Shown here: positions 37,038 through 46,171 of the stretch, one piece after another
Layout of the letters: each line of letters opens with the position of its first letter
How positions within the stretch are numbered: the stretch's first letter is position 1
Translations under genes and position numbers: made by a program
NCBI RefSeq assembly: GCF_001730285.1
Contig: NZ_MIJZ01000012.1
Span: 434,001 to 498,000, forward strand
Source of the DNA: Enterococcus ureasiticus
GTDB lineage: Bacteria > Bacillota > Bacilli > Lactobacillales > Enterococcaceae
Length of the DNA: 64,000 bases
Direction of reading: 5' to 3'
Notes under the pieces: generated by a model
The model's input: the letters and a program-made list of their open reading frames with translations, nothing else
Databases searched by the model: none
What the model was told of the DNA's origin: nothing

Positions 37038-38762
37038 TTATGAAGTAGGATCATTGAAAGAAAGTTCAATTGCAATGCCTTTTGTTTCATTTTGTGTGAT
37101 TGCCATTAAAAAAGAAGGACCAAAATAAGCACGTAACCGTTCATTTACATTTTGCAACCCAATCGAATCGTGTAGTTTGATCTGCTCGCTTGCAAGTTTA
37201 GCTTGAATTACTTTCAGTTTCTGTAAAGAGATACCTTTACCATTATCACGTATCAAAATTCGCACTTGTCCATTTACTAAATGAGCTTTGACACTGATTG
37301 CATTATCATTTCTAGAAAAATCAATCCCATGGACAAAATAATTTTCAATCAATGGTTGAATCGAAAATTTTGGTAAAACTAGTTCCTCTAATACTTCATC
37401 AATTTCAAAGTGATAAGCGATCCGATCTGGATACCTCATCTGGAATAAATACACATATTTTTCGCAAAAACTCAGTTCTTTTTCCAGTGTTGTGGTTTTC
37501 GCTTGATCCGTATTATTCCTTAGCAAGGTTGAGAATGCATACACAACATCTGCCAGTTCCTCGCTCCCCTCACTTAATGCATACATCCGAATATACTCTA
37601 ATGTGTTATATAAAAAATGGGGGCTAATTTGAGACTGCAGTGCTCTCATATGAGCATCTTGCTGCTTGATTTCTAGTTTATAGATATCTGCAATATACTG
37701 TTCAATGTTATCCAACATCGTATTGATGCCTTTGGAAAGCTCCTTTAATTCAAACTGTGTCTCCTGATCATTGATTCGTGTATTCAAATCCCCTTTAGAA
37801 ACAAGCGCCATCGAGTCCATAATAATATCGACTTGCTGAGAATATTTAGTAAAAGTTCGATACAATAAATACAACAATAATAGTATTAAAACCAAACCGC
37901 CTAACATTAAAATACGCAAATCAAAAAAAACATGCTTCAAAATCTTTTCTTTAGAAACGATTACTAAAATATCAAAACCGCTCGTTGTTTGCAGATGCTC
38001 CAATATGTTTTTTTCTTCCAACTTTTGAATTGGCAATTGAGAGGTTTCATTCATTTTTTGCTGAATCAGCTGTTGATCAAATGCGTCATTTTTCTCTGTA
38101 TACGTCAATAGTTGATAGCCTGTATTTGAAAATACATAAGCGGATAATCCATCAAATGTCGTTAAATGAGTCAAACTATCCACGATATCTTTTTTAGAAA
38201 ATTCAACATAGAAGCTCCCTAATACTTCCAAAGTTATTGGGTTAGTGATGGGATAAGCTAAATAAAATTTGTTGTTTAAACGAGGGGTTCCACTGATTTT
38301 TCTACCGCTCTTATCTTCAGCTGTTGAAAGATAGTAGTCGGTATAATTGTTCAATACCATAATGATCGATTCGATATTGTCATACATTGTATAAAAATTT
38401 TTCACCTGGCTAGGTAAAAATAGGTAATTTCCCGTTTCCAATTGTTGATCATAAGAATAATTCAAATAATTTGAAATCGAAAAATCCATGTAGCGATTTA
38501 AGTTGTTGATTTTCTCTTGATTATCGGTTAAACCGTTCAACATCGTTTTCCCTTGTAAATTCTTATCGTTGAGCGATTGGCCGATCGTATCGACTGCTTC
38601 TTGCGCTGTATTCTCCCCTCTTCCCATCGATTGCCAATAGGTATTCATCCCAATGCTGACCATACCGATCAAAATCAGCGAAACCAGAATCAAGGCATAA
38701 TTTTTCAGCAGTCGGTTCAGCAAAGTTTTTTCATTAAAGGAAGAAGGTTTCTTTTTACGCAT
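37038..38762 (-). CDS. YesM-type sensor histidine kinase
   Basis: 574 residues. Membrane helices about 21-42 and 281-301 flank a large extracellular sensor domain; HAMP (about 303-355); a HisKA-like segment with His382 in SQISPHFLYNTLEYIR; and an ATPase domain with NYFVHGI (N box) and DNGKG (G1). The family senses extracellular carbohydrates, sometimes through the binding lipoprotein. Its start overlaps the end of the DUF624 gene by 8 nt and only a weak ribosome binding site is visible, so translation is probably coupled. Likely ligand here: N-glycan fragment. Confidence 0.93.
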   Translation of the reverse strand: MRKKKPSSFNEKTLLNRLLKNYALILVSLILIGMVSIGMNTYWQSMGRGENTAQEAVDTIGQSLNDKNLQGKTMLNGLTDNQEKINNLNRYMDFSISNYLNYSYDQQLETGNYLFLPSQVKNFYTMYDNIESIIMVLNNYTDYYLSTAEDKSGRKISGTPRLNNKFYLAYPITNPITLEVLGSFYVEFSKKDIVDSLTHLTTFDGLSAYVFSNTGYQLLTYTEKNDAFDQQLIQQKMNETSQLPIQKLEEKNILEHLQTTSGFDILVIVSKEKILKHVFFDLRILMLGGLVLILLLLYLLYRTFTKYSQQVDIIMDSMALVSKGDLNTRINDQETQFELKELSKGINTMLDNIEQYIADIYKLEIKQQDAHMRALQSQISPHFLYNTLEYIRMYALSEGSEELADVVYAFSTLLRNNTDQAKTTTLEKELSFCEKYVYLFQMRYPDRIAYHFEIDEVLEELVLPKFSIQPLIENYFVHGIDFSRNDNAISVKAHLVNGQVRILIRDNGKGISLQKLKVIQAKLASEQIKLHDSIGLQNVNERLRAYFGPSFLMAITQNETKGIAIELSFNDPTS

Positions 38763-39369
38763 GAAGTTCCAATCGTTGATCGATTGTTTGCCGCCACGAT
38801 TTGGTCGCAGTGAAACTCCAGATTTGAATCATAGAAAAAGTGCCAAATAAAATCAAGCCTTTGAATTTCCACGTGACAAATAAAATCACACTTACACCAA
38901 TCGCAATTTTTAATAAATTTGTAAAATTAGATAACGTTGAGATAAATGCTAGCTTTAACAAGTTCTTTAAACCAATTTCATAATAGCTATCTAATAATAA
39001 CGAGTATTGGAACGTAACAGCTGCATAGATCATGGCAAAAACTAAGAGAAAATCAATCATCAAAAACGACAATCCCTGAATTTGAACCGATAAAAATAGA
39101 TTATATGCTAATAATGCTAACAATAAAAGTAACGCATAAAAAATAATATTTCCCCTAATGAAATTACGCTTAAAACTGATCCAACCTTCTTTTAACGTAA
39201 TGTCTTTGTAGTTATATTCATGACTGACAAATAATTCGTTGACTGTTTTCAAGGCTGGTCCCACACCTGCCACAATCAAGCCACAGCAGCTAAACAACCA
39301 AAAGAATAAATTTAATTTTACGATGACCCATATCTTAATGAATAACGTTTCTAACGCTTTTCCAACCAT
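38755..39369 (-). CDS. DUF624 (YesL-like) membrane protein
   Basis: 204 residues with four or five hydrophobic helices (about 15-40, 75-95, 105-130, 155-190). YesL-type proteins regularly accompany YesMN and Lpl-type sugar transporters; their biochemical role is unknown, a helper of the kinase or transporter being the usual guess. AAAGGAAG precedes the ATG. It lies between the transporter operon and the two-component genes, after a terminator-like hairpin. Confidence 0.85.
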   Translation of the reverse strand: MVGKALETLFIKIWVIVKLNLFFWLFSCCGLIVAGVGPALKTVNELFVSHEYNYKDITLKEGWISFKRNFIRGNIIFYALLLLLALLAYNLFLSVQIQGLSFLMIDFLLVFAMIYAAVTFQYSLLLDSYYEIGLKNLLKLAFISTLSNFTNLLKIAIGVSVILFVTWKFKGLILFGTFSMIQIWSFTATKSWRQTIDQRLELHA

Positions 39370-39489
39370 CTAACTCTTCCTTTCTACTTCTCTATTAGTA
39401 TAATAAATAACTATTACGAATATTCCAAATAAAAAACTACTGCATATAATATACTACGCAGTTTAAACAGGATATTATTTTTTATAAAA

Positions 39490-39529
39490 GAACCAAGTAA
39501 AAACGATGCATCATCGAATCACTTGGTTC
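39490..39529 (-). terminator. Terminator-like hairpin after binding-protein gene
   Basis: GAACCAAGT/ACTTGGTTC arms (39490-39498 with 39521-39529) with an inner CGATG/CATCG pairing; the minus-strand tail is TTTTATAAAAAAT. It would end or attenuate the transporter transcript before the DUF624-kinase-regulator genes. Confidence 0.65.
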
Positions 39530-39546
39530 CGTCTACTTGGTCTGTT

Positions 39547-41013
39547 CTATTGTTTCAAAAAGTCATCGTATTGTTTTTGCATTTCAGTCAGAACTTTGTC
39601 GTAACCAGCATTAGCAAGTGCTTCTTTTAATTTAGGAACTGTTTCTTCTGGATCAACGGTCCCTGTGTTTAATCCATCCAAATATTGGCTCATAACGTTG
39701 GCTATATTACTCATCTCTGTTTTTACATTAGATGTTACAAAGTTGAATCCTAAAATCGGAGACGTCTCTGCTTTAGCAATCGATTCATCACGTTCTTTGA
39801 TCATTTCATCTGTGATGCTATCTTGTGTATAGAGAATTTTATTATTTCCAGTATTCCATGCAGATAAGTGCGTATTGGGTTTATAGCCATCTAAGAGCTT
39901 GATTTTACCCTCTTTACCAGGAATTTTTTCCCAAGCTTCGCCTTCTATTCCCCAAACTAAACCGTTCAGTAATTCTGGATCACTATTGATTTGACCTAAA
40001 ACTTCTACAGCTTTTTCTTTGTTTTTAGAGGTATTTGAAACCACAAAGTTCGCCATTCGTGCTTGATCGCTTGATTTTAACGGTGTAGTAAATGCTTTGG
40101 AAACTAATTCTTGACCTGCCGCATTACTTAAAATCGTATCACCATAATCATAAGGTCCTTGTGTTTCTTGACGAATGAACCATGTATTTCCTTCTAATGG
40201 AAACTCTGTATTACTTGTTGCTGCATCTGATGGAATGTAGCCTGCTTGATACCATTTATGCATTGTTTTTAGGGAATCCATAAAGTCTTTGTTTTCGTAC
40301 TGGTTGATGATTTTTTTCGTATCACCATTTAAATCAACGGCAAACGGATAACCATTTCCAATTGGAAAATCAAAATCGCCTTGCACTTTAAATCCTTGAC
40401 CGATTGCGAACGCTGCGATATTCGGTTCTTTTTCGTGGAACGTTTTTAGCACACTTTCCGCATCTTTATATGTTTTGATCCCATCGATCGACAAGTTGTA
40501 CTTATCTAAATATTGTTTATTGAATGTCAAAACTTGTTGTGAATAGACATTACCATTGACTGGAAACGCATATAGTTTACCATCCACTAAATTTCCTTTG
40601 ATATACGCTTCATCTAACTGATCATAAGCATCTTTCGCAAACTTCGGCGCAAGTTCAGTTAAATCTGCATACGCTCCTTTTTGAGCATTTGGCACATAAT
40701 TATCCGCAAAAGCAATATCATAATTTTCACCAGAAGAGACAATAACACTCATTTTCTTCTCATAATCGCCCCAGCCAATGTACTGAATGTTTAGTTTTTT
40801 CCCTGTTTTTTCTTCAATTTTTTTGTTGGCAACGTCCATCAATGCATCATAATTATCTGGTTTATCACCAATTTGATACATCAACAATGTATTATCATCT
40901 GACTTTTTACTGCTTCCGCTAGTCTTCTCTTTACTTCCACCACCACACGCTGTTAATGCACCTAAAAGAACAACTGCTGTACTTAAACCGACTACTTTTT
41001 TCCACGTCTTCAT
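39547..41013 (-). CDS. Sugar-binding lipoprotein of Lpl-type ABC transporter
   Basis: 488 residues; lipoprotein signal with lipobox LTAC and Cys23, a Ser/Lys-rich linker, then an extracellular solute-binding domain of the LplA/YtcQ family (CUT1-like, oligosaccharide). The large size fits binding of oligosaccharides rather than monosaccharides. Third gene after the two permeases. No ATPase gene is in the cluster, as usual for CUT1 systems, which share an MsmK/MsmX-type ATPase encoded elsewhere. Proposed ligand: glycan released by the GH85 enzyme. Confidence 0.92.
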   Translation of the reverse strand: MKTWKKVVGLSTAVVLLGALTACGGGSKEKTSGSSKKSDDNTLLMYQIGDKPDNYDALMDVANKKIEEKTGKKLNIQYIGWGDYEKKMSVIVSSGENYDIAFADNYVPNAQKGAYADLTELAPKFAKDAYDQLDEAYIKGNLVDGKLYAFPVNGNVYSQQVLTFNKQYLDKYNLSIDGIKTYKDAESVLKTFHEKEPNIAAFAIGQGFKVQGDFDFPIGNGYPFAVDLNGDTKKIINQYENKDFMDSLKTMHKWYQAGYIPSDAATSNTEFPLEGNTWFIRQETQGPYDYGDTILSNAAGQELVSKAFTTPLKSSDQARMANFVVSNTSKNKEKAVEVLGQINSDPELLNGLVWGIEGEAWEKIPGKEGKIKLLDGYKPNTHLSAWNTGNNKILYTQDSITDEMIKERDESIAKAETSPILGFNFVTSNVKTEMSNIANVMSQYLDGLNTGTVDPEETVPKLKEALANAGYDKVLTEMQKQYDDFLKQ

Positions 41014-41039
41014 TTCTCTTCATCCTCATTTCCTATATT

Positions 41040-41960
41040 TTATTCCTTAACTCCGCCAATCGTTAACCCTTTGACAAAATACTTTTGGAAAAATGGATAA
41101 CTGATCGCAATTGGTAATGTCGAAATAACTACGATTGCCATACGAGCAGATTCTCCTGGTATTGCCGCCATCCCGCCAGATAATTGACTACTTGCTCCGG
41201 CATTTTGAGTCAGATATTGAATATTATTTTGAATCTTCATCAATAAATATTGTAGTGGAACTAAGCTATCTTTTTGAATATATAAGAGTGCATTAAACCA
41301 ATCATTCCAATAACCTAAAGCTGCAAATAAACTAATCGTTGCAATCCCCGGCACTGCTAACGGTAACACGATTTGAATAAAAATCCGCATCTCAGAAGCG
41401 CCATCGATCCTAGCCGATTCGATAATCGAATCTGACACTGATCGTTTGAAAAATGTTCGCATCACAATAATATTAAACGGACTGACCGCCATTGGCAAAA
41501 TCAATGCCCAAATCGTATCTTTTAATTGAAGTAAATTCGTCATCACGATATAATTTGCGACCATTCCTGGTGAGAATAACATGGTGATCAAACAAAACAC
41601 AGTGAAAAAACGACGGAATGGAAAATTAGATCTTGAAATTACATACGCATACAGTGATGTCGCTGTACTATTGATCAAGGTTCCTACGACTGTAACTATC
41701 ATTGTCACAAATAACGCTTGAAAAATTTTGTCCTGCATCTGATCAAATAAATAAGTGTAGCCGAATAAACTAAATTCCTTAGGCCAAAAGCTATAACCGT
41801 TCGCTGCTAGCGCTGTTTCATTAGTAAGTGAAATCGCCACGACAAACAAGAACGGCAAAATGCATGACAGAGCAAAAACAGCGATTAAAATATTAAAAAA
41901 GAAGTTGACTGGTTTATTAAACGAACGAATTGTTACTTTTGAAACTGGCTTTTTCCTCAA
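41040..41960 (-). CDS. Lpl/YtcP-type ABC transporter permease
   Basis: About 306 residues, six transmembrane helices, and the EAA loop (ESARIDGASEMRIFIQIVLPLAVPG). The N-terminus has a basic tail before the first helix. I take the TTG at 41960, 10 nt after AAGGAGG; the GTG three codons upstream sits directly on this site but cannot be excluded. It forms the membrane channel with the partner permease 15 nt upstream. Confidence 0.9.
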   Translation of the reverse strand: MRKKPVSKVTIRSFNKPVNFFFNILIAVFALSCILPFLFVVAISLTNETALAANGYSFWPKEFSLFGYTYLFDQMQDKIFQALFVTMIVTVVGTLINSTATSLYAYVISRSNFPFRRFFTVFCLITMLFSPGMVANYIVMTNLLQLKDTIWALILPMAVSPFNIIVMRTFFKRSVSDSIIESARIDGASEMRIFIQIVLPLAVPGIATISLFAALGYWNDWFNALLYIQKDSLVPLQYLLMKIQNNIQYLTQNAGASSQLSGGMAAIPGESARMAIVVISTLPIAISYPFFQKYFVKGLTIGGVKE

Positions 41961-41975
41961 TGTTTTCACTCCTCC

Positions 41976-42923
41976 TTAGAATAATGCCGAGTCATTGTCG
42001 AATCGACGAACGATTCCATTTGTGACCATCAACAAGACAAAACCGACCGTTGACTGATACAACCCAGCGGCAGCTGTCATCCCGATATCTCCGGTAGCAG
42101 TCAAACCGTTAAAGATATACGTATCTAAAACAGACGTAACCTGATACAACGAACCTGAGTTTCTCGGAACATTATAGAACAAACCAAAATCCGCTCTAAA
42201 GATATTTCCCACAGCTAAAATCGTCAAGATCGTCATTAGAGGTAATAATTGAGGTATCGTAACATTCTTGATTTGCTGCCACTTGCTGGCACCATCCACC
42301 ATCGCAGCCTCATAATAAGTCGGATCGATCCCCATAACAGAGGCGAAATAAATGATACTATTATACCCAATTCCTTTCCACGTTCCGATAAAGACTAAGA
42401 TAAACGGCCAAAATTTCGGTTCACTATACCAATTGATCGGTGTTCCTCCACGACTTGTGATCCACTGATTGAAAATCCCTTTATCCGGGCTTAAAAAGGC
42501 ATAAACAAAATACCCAATAATAACCCAAGATAAAAAGTACGGCAAAAGAGACATCGTTTGGTACACTTTCACCAAACGCTTATTCCGCAGTTCACTCATC
42601 ACGATTGCAAAAAATACAGAAATGACAAGGTTCAAAACAATAAAGGTCACGTTGTACAACACTGTATTTTTAGTAATCAAAAACGCATCATTAGAAGAAA
42701 ACAAAAACTTGAAATTCTCTAAGCCAACCCAAGGACTCGCTTTTAAACTAGCAATAAATCCATCTGGTGAAATATGAAAATCCTTAAACGCTACCACATT
42801 GGTCAAAACTGGAATATAAAAGAAAAAAATCATCCAAACCATCGCAGGAATAGCCATTAAGATCAACGCCTTATACCGCCAAACATTTGTAAAGAAAAGC
42901 GAGCTCTTTGACTTCTTCTTCAT
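41976..42923 (-). CDS. LplB/YteP-type ABC transporter permease
   Basis: About 315 residues with six membrane helices and the EAA motif YYEAAMVDGASKWQQIKNVT. First gene of the transporter operon. The ATG at 42923 lies 8 nt after AAAGGAG. Upstream lies the putative activator and cre region (42960-43025). Function is uptake of an oligosaccharide together with the neighbouring permease and lipoprotein. Confidence 0.92.
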   Translation of the reverse strand: MKKKSKSSLFFTNVWRYKALILMAIPAMVWMIFFFYIPVLTNVVAFKDFHISPDGFIASLKASPWVGLENFKFLFSSNDAFLITKNTVLYNVTFIVLNLVISVFFAIVMSELRNKRLVKVYQTMSLLPYFLSWVIIGYFVYAFLSPDKGIFNQWITSRGGTPINWYSEPKFWPFILVFIGTWKGIGYNSIIYFASVMGIDPTYYEAAMVDGASKWQQIKNVTIPQLLPLMTILTILAVGNIFRADFGLFYNVPRNSGSLYQVTSVLDTYIFNGLTATGDIGMTAAAGLYQSTVGFVLLMVTNGIVRRFDNDSALF

Positions 42924-42959
42924 TTCCCCAACTCCTTTCATCAAATTGTCTACAATAGA

Positions 42960-43025
42960 ATTGTAGCGCTTTCAATTAGGAATAAAAATAAACAAAATAT
43001 AGATATTCTTATAGAAAATATAGAT
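42960..43025 (-). promoter_or_regulatory. Transporter promoter: 21-nt spaced direct repeats, weak -35, cre-like site
   Basis: AAAATATAGAT occurs at 42994-43004 and 43015-43025, exactly 21 nt apart (two helical turns), the spacing expected for the two HTH motifs of an AraC-type activator. Next to it on the minus strand are a poor -35 (TTTTTA, 42983-42988), 17 nt, and a TACAAT -10 (42960-42965). A cre-like TTGAAAGCGCTACAAT overlaps the -10. This fits activation by the YesN-type regulator and CcpA repression. Confidence 0.6.
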
Positions 43026-43116
43026 GTTGAGAAAAACGCATCAAATAGCCTACTTAACGAAGCACTGTTAATCAGTATGATACAATGAACTTATAAACTC
43101 GATTGGAGGAAATATC

Positions 43117-43452
43117 ATGCAAATCTATCAAAACACAAAAATTGCTAGCAACAAGTCCTTATATATTTCTGGTCAAACACCAAGCAAAGAGGGACTCACA
43201 CCACAAAGTATTGAAGAACAAACAGAGGTTGTATTGGAAAAAATCACAGCCGCTTTACATGAGCATGATTTAACAGTAGATGATTTAGTCAAAATCACTA
43301 TATATATTACAGATATTTCTTATTTACTAAGCGTTAGAAGTGTATTAGCAGATTTTATAGGGGAGTCAAAACCAACTGCTACGTTAGTCGTTGTTGCAGG
43401 GCTGATTGATCCAGATTTTAAGGTAGAAATCGATGCTATTGCAGCTTTTTAA
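43117..43452 (+). CDS. RidA/YjgF-family protein
   Basis: 111 residues with the chorismate-mutase-like fold pattern of RidA: LYISGQTP, a QTEVVLEKI helix, VKITIYITD, and VEIDAIA at the C-terminus. RidA enzymes hydrolyse reactive imines using a conserved arginine before the last strands (pattern P-x-R-S/T). Here the segment reads KPTATLVVVAGL with no Arg, so this may be one of the non-canonical subfamilies without imine deaminase activity. GGAGG precedes the ATG. Single gene between the transporter promoter and a bidirectional terminator. Confidence 0.9.
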   Translation: MQIYQNTKIASNKSLYISGQTPSKEGLTPQSIEEQTEVVLEKITAALHEHDLTVDDLVKITIYITDISYLLSVRSVLADFIGESKPTATLVVVAGLIDPDFKVEIDAIAAF

Positions 43453-43613
43453 ATGCCACATTGATACAATCGCAGATCTCATCATCGCAAATTATGTGGC
43501 ACCGTTTGACAGATCTGACACCGCCTTCTCACTTGTAAAAAAATTTAACGAAGCTAGCACTTGGAAAGCTATTTATACATAGTTTTTTTACAGCTCGTCA
43601 TAGAATAATACGC

Positions 43614-43653
43614 AAAAAAACGAGACCCTCGTTTCGATGGTCTCGTTTTTTTT
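43614..43653. terminator. Bidirectional terminator
   Basis: Stem ACGAGACC/GGTCTCGT flanked by seven A and eight or nine T residues. It separates the RidA-like gene (plus) from the methyltransferase (minus). Confidence 0.9.
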
Positions 43654-43663
43654 ATATTATAAA

Positions 43664-44269
43664 TTATGCTTCTTTAACACTTTTCAAAATATAATAGCCT
43701 TTGTCTTTCGTTACGATTTCTACATTACCAAAGACTGCTTCCATTTTTTTCTCAGCACTTGGCGCACCTTGTTTCTTCTGAATCACTACGGTCAGCGTCC
43801 CACCAACCAAAAGTCTCGGATGAGCTTCACTTAAAATTTCGTGAACCACTTTTTTTCCTGCACGAATCGGCGGATTACTGATGATTGCTGCATATTGTTT
43901 TTCATGAACATCAGCGTAAATATTCGATGTATGAATATCAACATTTTCTACCCGATTTTTCTTGGCATTTTCTTGTGCCAATGCAACAGCTCGTTGATTG
44001 ACATCGATCATTTCCACCGTTCTACCACTGAATGTTGCAAGCGTTAAACCAATTGGACCGTAGCCACAGCCGACATCCAGTAACTTTCCTTCTGGTAGTT
44101 CTTCCCAGTCAAATGCATCGATCAATACACGAGAACCAAAGTCCACTGTATTACGGGAAAACACTCCACTATCTGTTAAAAATTGGAATTTCTTTCCTCT
44201 TAACTCAAACGACCATTGCTCTAAATCATGCGCTAGATCTGGATTTTCTGTATAATAATGATTCGTCAT
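43664..44269 (-). CDS. RsmC-like class I SAM-dependent methyltransferase
   Basis: 201 residues. SAM motif I DVGCGYGPIG (about 65-74), an acidic motif II end (MIDVNQRA), and the NPPIRAGK segment typical of N2-guanine RNA methyltransferases (RsmC, YbxB type). The probable target is a guanine of 16S rRNA. Single domain, lacking the inactive N-terminal half of E. coli RsmC. AGGAAGAA precedes the ATG. It begins 10 nt after the hydrolase stop codon and is co-transcribed with it. Confidence 0.9.
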   Translation of the reverse strand: MTNHYYTENPDLAHDLEQWSFELRGKKFQFLTDSGVFSRNTVDFGSRVLIDAFDWEELPEGKLLDVGCGYGPIGLTLATFSGRTVEMIDVNQRAVALAQENAKKNRVENVDIHTSNIYADVHEKQYAAIISNPPIRAGKKVVHEILSEAHPRLLVGGTLTVVIQKKQGAPSAEKKMEAVFGNVEIVTKDKGYYILKSVKEA

Positions 44270-44279
44270 TTTCTTCTTC

Positions 44280-44870
44280 CTAACTATTTTCTTTTGTCAC
44301 CAGTCTACCTTTTATTTCTCGAACAATCAAGGCAGCTAATAAATCATAACCTGTTTTTGAAAAATGCAGCCCGTCTGCTTGCAGAAATTCATCTGTGCCT
44401 GGATAAACGACCATCGCTTTGTATACATCGATCACAGGGATTTCATATTTTGCCCCGATCACTTTCACTCGTTCTGCATATTCACGAATGCGCTTATCAT
44501 CTCGTGTTGGTTTTCTAGCACAATCCACATAAGGCGGTGTAAGTAGAATGACTTTTTCTTTACCGATTTTAGTGATCATTGCTTCGATATTTTCTGCATA
44601 TTTTTCTAAAGGAACTAAGTTATCGCTATTCGTGTCATTAGCGCCAAAGAAAATCGTCACGATATCTGCTTTTTCTGCCAATACTTCTTTGTCCAAACGG
44701 TTCATTGCACCTTGTGTCGTATCTCCTGGCATACCTGCATTCACGATCGTAACTTCTTCATAATTTTTAATGGCTAACTCTTCTGTGATCAAGTTCTGTA
44801 AGATTGGTGTGATTGCTTCTTCGCCATATCCTGCAGTGATACTATCTCCAAATAAAACAATTTTTTTCAT
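44280..44870 (-). CDS. SGNH/GDSL-family hydrolase
   Basis: 196 residues with the four SGNH blocks: GDSITAGYG (nucleophile Ser), GMPGDT (Gly), FGANDTN (Asn) and DGLHFSKTGY (Asp-His). No signal peptide, so it is a cytoplasmic esterase or lipase-like enzyme of unknown substrate. AAAGGAAA precedes the ATG. First gene of a two-gene unit with the methyltransferase. Confidence 0.92.
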   Translation of the reverse strand: MKKIVLFGDSITAGYGEEAITPILQNLITEELAIKNYEEVTIVNAGMPGDTTQGAMNRLDKEVLAEKADIVTIFFGANDTNSDNLVPLEKYAENIEAMITKIGKEKVILLTPPYVDCARKPTRDDKRIREYAERVKVIGAKYEIPVIDVYKAMVVYPGTDEFLQADGLHFSKTGYDLLAALIVREIKGRLVTKENS

Positions 44871-44981
44871 CTGGCAATTTCCTTTCCAAACTAGTTTTCT
44901 TTATTTATCATACCATTGAAAAGACTGTTTTGCTGAAGCAAAGAATTATTTCAGGAATTTGTGTTAGGTCTAGCTAAATTA

Positions 44982-44990
44982 TGTTAAAAT
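44982..44990 (+). promoter_or_regulatory. Extended -10 candidate for coaA
   Basis: TGTTAAAAT (TGn extension plus TAAAAT at 44985-44990), 38 nt before the coaA start. No clear -35, which is acceptable for extended -10 promoters. Confidence 0.4.
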
Positions 44991-45028
44991 AAGAGCGGAA
45001 AGAAATGTTGGCTTTGGTGGAGGAACCG

Positions 45029-45952
45029 ATGGACGATAAAATGAATTATTACCCCATTTCACGGAAGGAATGGCAGGGCTTCTATCATAACGGCAAAGCG
45101 CCGCTGACAGAAGAAGAATTAGAAGATATTAAAGGCTTCAACGATCAAATTTCACTTCAAGATGTGCAGGACATTTACGTTCCTTTAACACATCTGATTC
45201 ATTTATATATGAAAGAATTTGAATCTTTGACTGTTAGCAAAGGGCTGTTTTTGCATGAATATGTACCTGTTCCGCCCTTTATCATCGGGATCGCTGGTAG
45301 TGTGGCTGTTGGGAAAAGTACAACTGCCCGCTTGTTGCAGCTGATTTTATCCAGAACCTTTAAACGCCGCAATGTCCAACTGATTACGACGGATGGCTTT
45401 TTATATCCGAATAAAGTGTTGGAAGAAAAAGGTATTATGGATCGTAAAGGATTTCCTGAAAGCTACGACATGGAAAAGTTGATCGACTTTTTAAACCAAG
45501 TCAAAAACAGCCAAGAAGAAATCAAAGCACCACTTTATTCTCATAGTGTTTATGATATCGTGGAAGGCGAATATGAAGTGATCCAACAACCAGATATTCT
45601 GATCGTTGAAGGAATCAACACACTGCAATTGCCTGCCAATCAGCAAATTTACGTCAGCGACTTCTTTGACTTTTCGGTCTTTGTAGATGCTGAACCGAAA
45701 TTGATCGAAAAATGGTACCTTGAACGTTTTGGTGCCTTACTCGATACGGCCTTTCTTGATCCAGATAATTACTATTATCAATATGCGATCGGCAATCGTG
45801 AAGATGCCTTTGCAATGGCTAAAGAAGTTTGGAAAACGGTGAATTTGAAAAACTTAGAGGAATATATCTTGCCAACTCGAGGCAGAGCGGATATTATACT
45901 TCATAAGACTGAAAATCATATAATTGATGAGATATTTATGCGGAAATACTAA
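45029..45952 (+). CDS. coaA: Pantothenate kinase, type I
   Basis: First committed enzyme of coenzyme A synthesis: phosphorylates pantothenate with ATP. 307 residues, begins MDDKMNYYPISRKEW; P-loop GSVAVGKST (about 97-105), TTDGFLYPN, and a DFSVFVDAE segment of the family. The start at ATG 45029 is fixed by GGAGG 5 nt upstream; the frame is open eight codons further but without ribosome binding site. Followed by the third copy of the composite palindromic element, which ends in a T-run. Confidence 0.96.
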   Translation: MDDKMNYYPISRKEWQGFYHNGKAPLTEEELEDIKGFNDQISLQDVQDIYVPLTHLIHLYMKEFESLTVSKGLFLHEYVPVPPFIIGIAGSVAVGKSTTARLLQLILSRTFKRRNVQLITTDGFLYPNKVLEEKGIMDRKGFPESYDMEKLIDFLNQVKNSQEEIKAPLYSHSVYDIVEGEYEVIQQPDILIVEGINTLQLPANQQIYVSDFFDFSVFVDAEPKLIEKWYLERFGALLDTAFLDPDNYYYQYAIGNREDAFAMAKEVWKTVNLKNLEEYILPTRGRADIILHKTENHIIDEIFMRKY

Positions 45953-45981
45953 AAGAAACATGTAATACTTAACTTGATTCT

Positions 45982-46127
45982 AAAGGGGTCAGAATTTTCC
46001 TAACAGAAAATTCTCCATAAACGGTGTAAAAAAAGCAGGTTTCTCGGCAATTTCCTAAATCATATAAAATCCAAAAAACGGATTCCACATGATTTAGTCC
46101 AATTGCTCGAACCTAAACGCTTTTTTT
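45982..46127 (+). repeat. Composite intergenic palindromic element, copy 3, also coaA terminator
   Basis: First hairpin AGAATTTT/AAAATTCT (about 45991-46014), then AAACGGTGTAAAAAAAGCA, then a long imperfect hairpin to 46127 with arms AGGTTTC/GAACCT, CGGCAATT/AATTGCTCG, CTAAATCAT/ATGATTTAG, and a final GCTTTTTTT. The order and the spacer resemble copy 1. On the plus strand it should end coaA transcripts before guaA; the end of the hairpin is only about 45 nt from the guaA start. Confidence 0.7.
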
Positions 46128-46171
46128 ACAACCTCTTATTAGATAAATCTAAATGGATAGGGGTAATAAAT

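Noticed and set aside
46103-46171. N-terminal extension of GuaA from a TTG
   Set aside because: It lies in the palindromic element; GTG 46172 has the AGGGGT site and gives the family N-terminus.
45982-46171. Purine riboswitch upstream of guaA
   Set aside because: No conserved purine-riboswitch core was seen; the structure is explained by the palindromic element and terminator.
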